From Dysidea avara (taxonomy: Eukaryota; Porifera; Demospongiae; Dictyoceratida; Dysideidae): a DNA stretch of 64,000 bases. Shown piece by piece: positions 12,721 to 24,000 of the stretch. The stretch spans positions 30,806,472 through 30,870,471 of the forward strand of contig NC_089276.1 in the NCBI RefSeq assembly GCF_963678975.1, read 5' to 3'. The notes beneath the pieces are model-generated. The model saw nothing but the letters and a program-made list of their open reading frames with translations. It ran no database searches and had not been told where the DNA came from. The first letter of the stretch is position 1; each line of letters opens with the position of its first letter. The position numbers were made by a program, and so were the translations under genes.

Positions 12721-13320
12721 TCTTGAAAGAGGAAATTAACAGTTGTAAGTAAAGAATCGACCACAAGGACTATTCTACACTACACTGCAGACAGTTTTAT
12801 GGTTAATTATGGTATAATACATGTAATATACTTGTTGTTGAAGCTTAAAATGTATACTCCTTATATTTAATAATTACCATAGTTGCGTATGCCAAAGATT
12901 CAGGGCCGCCCACAGGAGAAGGGGAACTGGAGCATTTTTCCCCAGGCCCCAGCCTGAAAAGGACCCAAGGGGCCCCCATCAAGGATCCCTTGAGTACTTG
13001 TTAAAAAGATCAATATACTCTAATAGACCAAGATCTAGATACTTATACAGCAGTCACCATATTCTTCAGGGGAGCTGTGTAGCAAGCTACATATATGGTT
13101 ATAAAATAAATAAGGAGGTATAGTTGGTTAGGGACAGCTATTATCATTGTTGGCATGTAATGACCTTTTTTTTTTGGTCTTTGGCTTACAGCTAGGAACT
13201 ATAAACAAAGAAGTTCACATTCTACTACACTAGCTACATAGGTAAGGTAGAGAAGTTTATAGGATGGTACTTACAATTAAATAGCAAAAAAATTACAAGA
13301 TAAAGAATTTAACAATATCA
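12721..13320. other. Convergent 3' flanks, no gene
   Basis: This is the shared downstream region of the membrane-protein gene and SNRPA1. A GC-rich block at 12901-12985 begins CAGGGCCGCCCA, like the end of a hAT element, but I find no matching right end. A TACTCTAATAGAC motif copy is at about 13016-13028. No canonical AATAAA is seen close to 12,720. Confidence 0.45.
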
Positions 13321-14758
13321 CTAGCGTGAAGATGATGTAGTTTGTTGTTGTTTAGGCATTGAAGGAATCTGACCAGCCTTCAGCTGGGCTTCTAAGTGTT
13401 TCACTTCTTCAAGTGACTTGGCATTAGCGATGGCCGCCTGCATTAATATTGTAAATACTACACAACTATAACTATGAACTTTGAACCTTAATGGCAGCAA
13501 TCTGATCAGCAGATGGGCCACTTTTAGGCATCTCTTTCTTAGCTGATGGTACCTCTCCAGGTACAAACCTGTAGCAGAGTTAGTAGTCTATACCACGCAA
13601 GTATGAGATCCATACGTTCTTGCTCTTTTTCTGCCTATTTCGTGTAGTAAGTCTTTTCCTCTTCTACTACCAAACACATCAGCAGCTTTCTCTCTCTCCT
13701 AGATCACAACATCACACAATCAATGCAGCAGCAATGATGCAGTGTATACCTTTTGTTTTATCTTTCTGAAGTCTAACACTTTGACCTGTGGTAGTCTGTA
13801 GATCACATATAATCTGTAGTGTTGCTTGTGAGTGACTGGATTACGCATCAGACTACACAACAACTATGATAACAAAACAAAGAGTAACATGACCACCACA
13901 ACCTTAAGTGTTCCAGTGTCTTCACTGTAGTCAACGTGTCCAGGTCAGCCTATACAGACACATGTACTCAAATATTTCTAATTAATGCAACTCACAAGCT
14001 CTGTTATGTTATTATTGATCAACATCACTGAATTGAGTGCTGGAAGATTTTCTTCAAGGTTCTCACCAATTCGGCTACACGAAAATGCAACAACACATGA
14101 AATATGGAGTTCACATAAACTCACCACACTCGGTTATTGTGAATCATAATGTTCTTGAGACGACGAAGTAACGGAAACCCTTCTAGCTTGCGAATGTCAT
14201 TGTCGGAAAAGTCAATTGTGTCAAACTGGTCCTACAAAGTGATAGAGCATAGATTATATAGCTGTATAAAGTGTATATGCCTCTCATAAACAACTGTTCC
14301 CATCAATGCAACATCACGATTAAACAATTCCAATAAAACAGTCAATACGTTTGAACAAATACCAAATTAATACAATTGGAGTTGTTTCATACACAAAACA
14401 AAGAGTTCACGGTTACTAGGTACCATGAACTCTTGGTGCTATTGGTTACTATGCTTGCCTACCAATGTCGCACCCAAGTTTTCAATTACTGCAATTTTGT
14501 TCCCTACATGGTAAGTTCAAAACACTGGAAAGTTAGCAACAGAATGGGAAAAGGAAAAAGGACCAGATCATGTTCAACTCTTGAAATCCGGACCAGCCTT
14601 CCGTCGTACGTGAAGGCATGACCGCGTGATTTAAGAGGAACAATCTGGTGTGCATTAATTAGGGAACAAACCATACCTCTTAGATCTAACTCGCGATCTG
14701 ACACAGGATTGGTGAACTGCGGTGAGTCTGCGATCAAATCGGTTGTAAGTCGCACCAT
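13321..14758 (-). CDS. SNRPA1: U2 small nuclear ribonucleoprotein A' (U2A'), 246 aa, nine exons
   Basis: Exons in transcript order are 14677-14758, 14463-14503, 14125-14231, 13996-14074, 13903-13949, 13750-13852, 13616-13698, 13487-13568 and 13321-13437. Phases close exactly to 246 codons plus stop, and human U2A' is 255 residues. The leucine-rich-repeat protein binds U2B'' and the U2 snRNA stem-loop IV in the spliceosome. Family signatures are visible: N-terminal MVRLTTDLI and RELDLRG, VIENLGATL, DTIDFSDNDIRKL then GFPLLRRLKN, the LRR cap segment LMRNPVTHKQHYRLYVIYRL then PQVKVLDF, and the C-terminal IANAKSLEEV. The acidic tail of vertebrate U2A' is missing; it ends in a short Gln/Ser-rich tail. 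Introns are 45 to 260 bp. Two donors are weak (GTTGTG after exon 5, GTTCAA after exon 8) but are forced by frame. It is divergent from CHERP. Confidence 0.95.
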
Positions 14759-15008
14759 ATTTGGTGGCTGCTAAGTGCAGGATGAACAAATCACAGAATC
14801 TGCGGTTATCCTATGTGGGGGAAAACAGCTAACTTTGAGAAAGAATTTACAACATGCTCACTGCCACGGTGTCACTGCAACAAAGATTTAATGTTGCGCA
14901 CTCACCTTCTACAGTTGGGCACGAACTACGAACGTCGAAAATTCAGTTTGGCTCGCAGTTTGATTCTCACGTGCTGTGGATGCACTTTAATTGGAATAGC
15001 AGCAAAAC
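14759..15008. promoter_or_regulatory. Putative bidirectional promoter, SNRPA1 / CHERP
   Basis: The 250 bp between the two start codons must contain the 5' UTRs and promoters of both divergent genes. No TATA box is evident. An E-box CACGTG is at 14968-14973. Open frames cross this interval from 14813 and 14854 into CHERP exon 1, but they are not conserved with the family and are interpreted as UTR or promoter sequence. Confidence 0.65.
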
Positions 15009-18000
15009 ATGGCCGATATCGCGAAACCTCCAGATGGTTAGTAAGGCATTAAGGTATTATGTTAGACAGTGTTGGAATGATTTAGATGCAGAACTTAAGA
15101 ACATTATTGATAAACTGGCGAATTTTGTGGCCAGGAATGGCCCAGAATTCGAACAAATGACCATGCACAAGCAGCGGGATAACCCCAAATTTTCATTCTT
15201 ATTCGGTGGCGAACATTACCAGTACTACAAGTGGAAGGTTGCTCGGGAAGAAGACATTATTGCTGGTATGTTATCTCTTGGTATTCGTGTGGTTTGTAAG
15301 CTCTTGTATTTTGCATCTAGCTCCAACGGAAAGCCACACTAAAGCACCAGGATCTAGTAATCCAAGTGAATCCACGCCCTCCTCCACAGCCCCACCTTCA
15401 TGGACGCAGAAGCGTCAAACAGGTCCAGAACTGTTGGAACGACTGAGGGGTACAAAACTGGAGCAAGAGGAGTTGTTGTCACAAACAGGAATCACTGATC
15501 CTTCAGAAGGAGATTTCAGCAATTGTGTCCAACCTGTCTTGGCCACATGTAGCAAAGAAGCCATTGCTGTAAGCATTATGTTGTTTATTGATAACATACA
15601 TCCCAATAAGGCCACTTCAACTAAATCTTTTGTTTCTCAAGCCCGACCGACCCTATATTTTTCAGCATAAAATAATTATGTTAATCACGTGATCACCTTG
15701 CAAAGAGTGATAACGCCACGAAGGAGTTGCAAATTTATCTTTAAGCTCTCAAAAAGTATATAAGTAACACTAAATATCTCACCATATAGCTGCCTACTCA
15801 CAAGTGATACAGCAACTGTAATGTAGCTTAGCCACCGTTTGACTCGTAATATCACTCTTAAGCTAGCAAAATAGCCTATTTTTATTTTTATTTTACCGAC
15901 CTACCGACCTTTATTTGGCTGAATTTCGCCCGAGAAACAAGATTTAGTTGAAGTGGCCTAATAATGTTCTGGTTATTACTGGTTGTGCAGGCTATAGCTA
16001 GAAATTTTATTGAGCGGGATCTTGTTGCTCGCAGGTAAAATATTTATGTTGAAGTGTCTTTGACAAAAGGATTGATTATATGCAGCAGCTGTGTTATTTG
16101 GTCATCAAAGTGGCCTTTCCACAATGTTGTAATGAAATTATTGCTTTGTCAAATGAATGTTACAATCTGCCAAACCAAACCAGTTTCGTCAAACTGCCCT
16201 GTGTACACATAGTGGTCACTGTATTGCTAGTTATGTCCTAGCTAACTTCCCAGTATCTTTGTATTATTATAACTGAGAATGGGATGACGTGCCATAGACT
16301 TTGTAATATTTAGACCTTAAGCAGTAACGTGACCTCCTATAACCTAAAGTAATAAGGTCATGTATGGTTCAATTCCAAAGAAATGATCAGGGTTTTACCA
16401 CCATGTAGTGGGGACCTACATATCCTGATCCCCCTAACTCCCTCTCTCTTGCTACGGCACCTCCCATTTCACACTAATGCACCAGTTGAACCATGGCAAT
16501 TGTTAGTGGAGAAAAATAAATACGGGGATGTAGGGTGGGAATAGTAATGTTGAAGCTGCTTACAGTAGTACTGAGTAGAGTGCAGAATGCTTCACTGTGT
16601 AATGCTCACTACTATTTAAAGCTGCAACTAAGCACCTGTATTACCGGTTTGACTGGTTTGTGCCCAGGTTAGCCTTGTTAAGTCTTGACACTATTTGATG
16701 TTTGTCTCCACCTTCCCATGGACCCTATGCATAAATTGCTTATCTGTGTCACTAGTAGTGGTGTGCAATATATCAAAAAAATATCGACATCACGATAATT
16801 TGTCGATATCGTTATCGTTTATACTACTTTAGCAGATTTTGATATTATCGAAATAAAGAATATTTCGATAAATCAGCGTGATTGTGCAATCACGCTAGAA
16901 ATTAAGGCTGGTTCTGTACAATCTAGCCACTTTAAAAGCTTGTCTACCAGTTTTCTAGGTTTGTTACTAGTTCTATGCTTTAGTATGTGAATTGTATTTG
17001 AAGCATATTATAAATATCAGCTGCCCACGCAATTACTCCACCCACACAATTAAAAATTATCAAAAATCGAATCAAAATTTCCATATTTACCCTATTATCG
17101 TATCGAAATGAAAATCCTGACCACTAGTCACTAGCAACCAGGTGTATAGCCATTGCTATAGAGACACTTCCAAGTTAACCCTGTTTAACCTACAGTTTTG
17201 CTTTGGCACTTGATTATTGGTTGTCATGATTAAAGTACCTTACAAGATGACCAACTGCTCTTATGCCATGGAAAATTATGTTTGAGTTACTAGTAGGTAA
17301 TTGAATTGTTGCAGAGCTTTTAAGAATGTATCTGATAACTCAAAAAGCTTGTTCTTAGTAATATTACCTGTCCATTGCTGAATCATAATGAGCCAATGAC
17401 GGAATTTAATTTCCAAAACATGTGAAGAGGTGGCCACTAGATTATAGGTATCACTGAAGTATTGTTGTAAGAGTGATAGGCTTGGTTGCATGCTGCATGT
17501 TCATGACTTGGTTTAAATGGGTGCTCTTTTCTTACAGAATGGTAAGAGTTGGATTTTCCAGTTCATACAACAACCTAGCAGCGATGGAGATCCTTGTAAA
17601 AAAGTGGCAACATATTTGATGAGGATGTAAGACCTTATTGTTTCCATGTGACTGTATTCAGCATACTATATGGGTACATGAAGTCCCATTGGACCAGCTA
17701 ATTGTGCTAATATAATAGTGTTTTAAAATTAGAGATGCACACCCATTAAATTATTTTATCAGACTACATGGTGTGTGTGAAAATTTTTCTAAACCAGTGT
17801 TTTTATATTGGCCTAGCTAATGACCATTGTCAACTTAGTTGATAGTCTATGAAGGTCCACGTTATAACTGATTACATTATGGTTTGAGTGCTGATTGTTG
17901 TAGAGAAGGTCTGTGCTGTCACGTAAGATCACCCTTTGCTTTTGGCTTTGTATTTTTTGGATTATTAGTACAAAGTTACTGTAATGCTGTTAGTGCACTT

Positions 18001-21000
18001 CTGTTTGAAATGCATGTCTGTAAACACTCCTTTATAGCACTCAGAAATTAAAGCATTTGTTACATTTATTATTTAGAATACTGAGTTTACGTGGTACAGA
18101 GCCAGGTTGTGTTGGGGGCAAATCTTTAACCTTATAATTGGAGGGTTTTTTAGTGCAGCTTGTATTTTTTTGCTAGGACGCTGGACTCAGTGGGAGTAAC
18201 GTTTAGTCAGAAACTCCATGTACTCTACCTCATCAATGACATCATGGACCAGTGGTAGGTAATATGATGTCATAGAATAGTTAATATTCTTATGATGTCA
18301 TAGAATAGTTATATTCTAATATATTAGTTAATATTCTAATAGTTTCATGCAGTACTTTAAGGCATATGGTAATGTTGTATATTAAGTATAGTGTACATAC
18401 ATGTTATTGAGGCTTTTGATATTTAAATCTTGCTGTCTTGACTTACACGATATAGTTTGCGCAAGGGGTGTCAGGAACTACGCGAGGTTAGGGTTGTTAC
18501 TACTCGAGCAGGAAGTGTCTTTGTGTTAACCTGTTACTGTGTCTGTCTTGCTGTTTGTATGTCTTGTCATTTTTGCCACCAATCTGGAAAGTTCTACCTT
18601 TTCTTGCATTGATGAGGTTAAACCTTTTGTACTGTCTATTTTCCAGATTGGTATGCCTTCTGTCATCTTTGTACTACTCTTTGCATATCTTTTTTTGCTA
18701 TACTTTTAAGTCTTAGGCTCTTAGTAATTCTGTTTAATACTGTGTATTTTGTGTACAGCTGTGTATACGTAGATTCGCATAATAAAGTAGTGTTATGTAA
18801 TGTGTATGCATACACTGTATGAGACTGCCTTGTGTATGTGATTGAGTGTATACATATATTTTGTACAGTACAACATTTATTTGTGTTTGAATTGCTTTTT
18901 TTAATGCACTAGTACAATATAGTATATTCAGTCAGTAGTCACATAGTGAAATCTCTCCTCTGTCTTTCTCCTTCCCTCTGTCACACTGTGTGTCCCATTT
19001 CCTCTCTACACAATCACCATTACTGTTACAATCTATACAGGCCATTGAGGCAACTGCTGTGCAAATGTTCTTCAACTGTCACTTTGGAGAGACCACTGAA
19101 AACAGAAATCAGCTGAAGAAGGTATTGGTACTTATCATGACTGCAAAAACACGTGTCTGTTGGAGCCATATTAATTAATTTTGTAGTTAGTTATTTTGTT
19201 GACATCATCCATGTTGGAATTGTCAATTTCTTTTTTTCTTTTTTTTAAAAATGCAAGTGACCTTTATCCCAGGATAGAACAGAGCTTCTGCACTATCATA
19301 ATGTTGACTGTTTTGCTATTGCTGTTCTGTGCTTATGTATAGTACATTTGTATAGGTGCTAAAGATTTGGGAGACACAAAAATATTTTAGTGAGACTGTG
19401 CTGCAACAGATGACAGAGGTGGTAGACAACCCAATGGGTGACAAGAATAGGTTCAGTGATGGCCAGCAGTTTGCTAACTCTGCTCCACCCATCCCTCCTG
19501 CAAGCAATGGTAGTGGGCATCAATTAGAATTGATTTGTTATTGTGTGTTCTCTAGTGCCACCATGGGAGCAGAAGGCTGGACCGCCTGGGGGAATGTTGC
19601 CATGGGAACACCCTTACAATCAACCACCTGTTCCACCACATGGAGGCCCACCACATGGAGGCCCACCACCTAATTGGGGGCCTTGGCCTCCACCATTTGC
19701 TGCACATCCATACCCCCCAGGACAATGGAGAGGCTTTCCCCCACCTCCAGTCCCTCCAATGGACAGCAGAGGTCCACCAATGGATGGCAGAATGCCTTCA
19801 TTAATGGATGATATAAGAAGAGACCCCATGGAAGACAGAGGGCGGCCAATGGACGATAGAGGACCACGGGTGGATGATAGAGGACCACTGATGGACGATA
19901 GAGGACCACTGATGGACGATAGAGGACCACTGATAGACGATAGAGGACCACGGATGGACGATAGAGGACCACGGATGGATGATAGAGGACCACGGATGGA
20001 CGATAGAGGACCACCGATGGATGATAGAGGACCACGGATGGATGATAGAGGACCACCGATGGATGATAGAGGACCACCAATAGATGATAGAGGTCATCTG
20101 ATGGATGATAGGAGGCCACCATTTGATGACAGAGGCCCCCCTAGGGATATTAGAGGCCCCCCAATGGATGATAGAGGCCCACTTCCTATGGATGACAGAG
20201 GACCTCCGATGGATGACCGGGGACCTCCTCCCATGGATGCTAGAGGTCCTCCAATGGAAGAACGGAGGAGGCCATTAATGGGGGATGGTGGGCCGCCTCC
20301 TGGAGAAGTGAGGGAACGTCGTAGTAGATGGGGCAGACCACCTCCAGGTTTTGAGGAAGGTGATCGTTTCTTGTTGCCTCCACCTCATGATCGAGGGCCA
20401 CCTCCTCATGATCGAGGACTACCACCTCACGACCGAGGGCTACCGCCACCTCCTCATGATAGGGGCTTTCCCCCTCCTGGTCACCCTGACTATTATCACC
20501 GTAGCCACCCTGATTATCTCCCACCCCCTCCAGAACCTCTGATGAGAGACCATGACATGAGCATGATGCATCGGAGTGAGGTGAGTGAATTAAACAATTT
20601 GAAGCACCCTATAGGAAAAATTGTTGATAATGGAAGATTTTAACTAGGAGAATAAACTTTGTGAAGAAACAGTTTGTAAAAAAAAGCCACGAGAGATCTA
20701 TTCATTTTGTGGGATGAAATTTTATTATAGTAATAGATAGTTGACTGATGAAAAATGATATTCTGTCCACAACATTTTAGCAGCTGTATAAAACCACCTA
20801 ACTGGTAATTACTTTTTATATACCATTTTGTATTTGAAGAAACTTACTATATAGGTTTTCTTCACTAGGTATTGTGCCAGTGTTTTCTCCTATTGGAATT
20901 TGTATATCCTTTTAAGTAAAATCCTGTGTTAATGGTCTATGCGTAAATTGTATCCCACATGTATACACACTGTACAACTACAATCATCTACTATTATTAG

Positions 21001-24000
21001 AGGTATATGTTGTATAACATTTGTGTAGGTGTTTGACTATCACCATCATAAAGGTGGTCCTGCTCCATGGGATCACCCTCCTATGATGAGACCACATGAG
21101 CCCCTTCCACCACACTGGCACAGTCACCCGCCACCCCCTAGATCACCTGACCCCCCGTCTGCTCCCTACTATGAGCTACCAGCTGGAGTGATGGTCCCTC
21201 TAGTACCAGTGAGTGTTATGTGGTAAATATGTTGGTCTTGAGTAGGAACCTTGTAATGCATAAGTGAAGGTCAGAAATCAGGTAGTTGTTCTTAGGTAGT
21301 AGATAGGTAGTTTTTGGAGACTTCCTTTTGAAGATTTACAAACTTTGGGCTGAATCTAGTTAGAAAATGGCATATGATTGTTGTTTATAGTTTAATCTTG
21401 GTTTCATTTGTAGCCTGTTATACAACCACGAAAATTTTTGTAGCAGTGTATGGTTAGAGTACTGTACCAACAGCCTTCCTTCAACCTCCTTCAAGTTTGC
21501 CTATACCACAATAGTATTGGTACTGGAATTTTCAATAGATTGCTATATTGGTCAACTTTGTAATTATCACAGTACAAAAGCATAGTGGTAAAAGTCACAT
21601 CACAAAAACCACAGTATGTAGAGATGCCAGTCAACTATTTACTACAGTAGATTAACTTAACTACTGAGCTATACCGTATAGTGGGAAATTTTCGAGGGAT
21701 GAAATTTTCGTGAAACTGTGCAAAATTATGATTTTCATGTTTTTAAATTCATGAAAGTCTAGAAAGCTGTATAAAGGTCTTAAACTGAAGCATTTCATGA
21801 TTATATTTTCATGAAGTTATCATCACTCGTGAAATTCGCGAAAGTTTCATTCCTCGAAAATTTCTGGCTGTACGGTACAAGGAAGTGCATGCTTGTGCTA
21901 GACCTACATCTAACGAAAGAGAGGTAAATCATGAATGCTTATACGTTAGCAATTCGTAGACTTAGGGAGGCTGTATGATTTTAGCCACAGTAATGTTTCA
22001 ACCAGCTGATATGCATATTCTACAGATTTATTGTGTGTATTCTAATAAATTAGTGCACTATTTTGTGTAGTAGAGTTGGTGCAAGTACAAGGTGGCGAAA
22101 AACTGGTTGACAAGTCATGTTAATGTATGGAACAGCTGCATTTCCACTTTGATATCGCAATAATTGTTTATACCAGCATGGCAGTTTTTCTACAACAAGG
22201 CAACATCGGTCATTATCAGTTGTAATATTGTCTTATTACCAGTATACTGTCCACGCTATACCACAATAGTAATTAATGTAGGAAACATGTACGTAGCATT
22301 CACTTATCTGTTCTGTACTACAATATGGGTGAATATTATGAGGCTTAAGCATGTGTACTTTTTGCAGTTGTTTGAACATGGCTATCGGGCACTGGATCCC
22401 AAGTTGATACGACTCCCTCCACCCCAGATGCCAACAGAGAGGTTGTTGGCAGCAGTGGAGGAGTTTTACAAAGAGGATACCGAGGATAAGCCTCGTAACA
22501 AGTGAGTACTTTGAAGATGAAGATGACAATAATCTTGTATCTTTACCAGGGATGGTTGGGAGGCTAAAGCTCTGTTAGGATACTATGAAGCTAAGGAGGG
22601 GGCAAAGTATAGGAGAGACCGGGAACCACTCATGATCCCACCAAGAAGGCTACCACCCCCACCACCAGCCTCTTATGCTAGTACCAGAAGGTCTCCTAAA
22701 AGACGAAGGTTTGTGGATAATAATTGTTTGCATAGCTATGCAATGGACTGCATATTTGTGCTAATTAAACATAGCACTGTCTGAAGGGTAGCGTGTAGAT
22801 TTGACCTTTTACTGTAGCCCATGGTAGTGTGCATTAGGTTAGCTAGTGTACATGTATAATTTGGGCCAAGGTAAATGATCACACAAGATGTTTTTTTGTT
22901 AATAATTATTGTGCTCTTGTGTCATTTCTAACTTGTATTTTTTGTGGTTTAGAAGTCGATCAAGGTCATCATCACCACGGCACAGAAAGCGTCGGTCATC
23001 AAGGTACACTGTTGATTGTGGGTTTGGGTTATTCATTATTATGGCAGATCATCATCAAGCTCATCATCACGGTCATCAAGATCAAGCTCCAGCTCTAGTT
23101 CATCTTCCTCTTCATCGTCATCAAGGAGTATATCGAGGTCTCGGTCAAGATCAAAGTCTCCTTTCATCCCTACCGTGGAGGATAGACGATCGAGACGAGT
23201 ATCACCACCGCCTGGACCATATATTGTGTAAGTGGTATCTGTTTGTCTATCAGTAAAAATAAAATCTTAAGGTTACGGAATACCGCATTTCGTGGGACAC
23301 GGACGGGCTAAAAAGCAGCCTTTCACTCAGTTGTAGACTAATTTGCAGCCTTACATACACTCACCACACTATGTATTTCTCTCTTGACAAATTAAATGAC
23401 TCGTGTACACAGAAGTAATGATGGTAAAAATTTAGAGAATGCCACGATAGGCCCTCAAAAATATGTTTATAAACTCCATAACAGCAGCACAATAGAACTC
23501 AACAACAGTCGCACAAAACATGAGGTAACACTTACAACAGCACATGATTGGGGGGGGGGGGGGGGGGCAATTGAGATTTATCAACAGTGTGTGAGCAATA
23601 TACCATTACAAATCCAACAATATGTTGTGCATGAAAATGAATGTTAGTATCTGTAGTAGTCAACCTGTCTTACAACTCTTCCGCTTCTAGTATTCTAGTA
23701 GTGACGGGTCGTCCAGACTGAGGGGGTGCAGGTGGCTTGTCACGAGTGGCAGGGGCAGGACTTTCATCACAATATTGGAACAATGGTGGACTCCACTGTT
23801 CCTCAGAGCATCCAACTCTCAAATCTGGTTTCAGAAGTGGTCTCTCTCTGTTCACATGAATCACCCGCTCTTTGTTGTTCATTCTTATCTTTACATTTGG
23901 GGGTCCCTTCCACTCTCTCACTATCCATGGTCCAGTCCAACGTGGGTCCAGTTTCCCCTTGGTGGGATTGTTTAGTAGAACTTCTTGTCCCACTTGTAAT

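Noticed and set aside
12901..12985. GC-rich block starting CAGGGCCGCCCA as a complete hAT element
   Set aside because: No matching right TIR or target duplication was found nearby.
14854..15008. Open frame extending CHERP upstream of 15009
   Set aside because: The spliced product from ATG 15009 matches the known MADIAKPP start, and the upstream frame is out of context with it and covers the promoter interval.
15991..16034. A 44 bp stretch with good splice sites after CHERP exon 3 (AIARNFIERDLVA)
   Set aside because: Including it shifts the frame of the next, conserved exon (NGKSWIFQF), while exon 3 joins that exon directly in phase and matches the family. It also has no family counterpart.
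19620..20524. Several antisense open frames over CHERP exon 9
   Set aside because: They are shadows of the 21 bp coding repeat; no splice or domain support.
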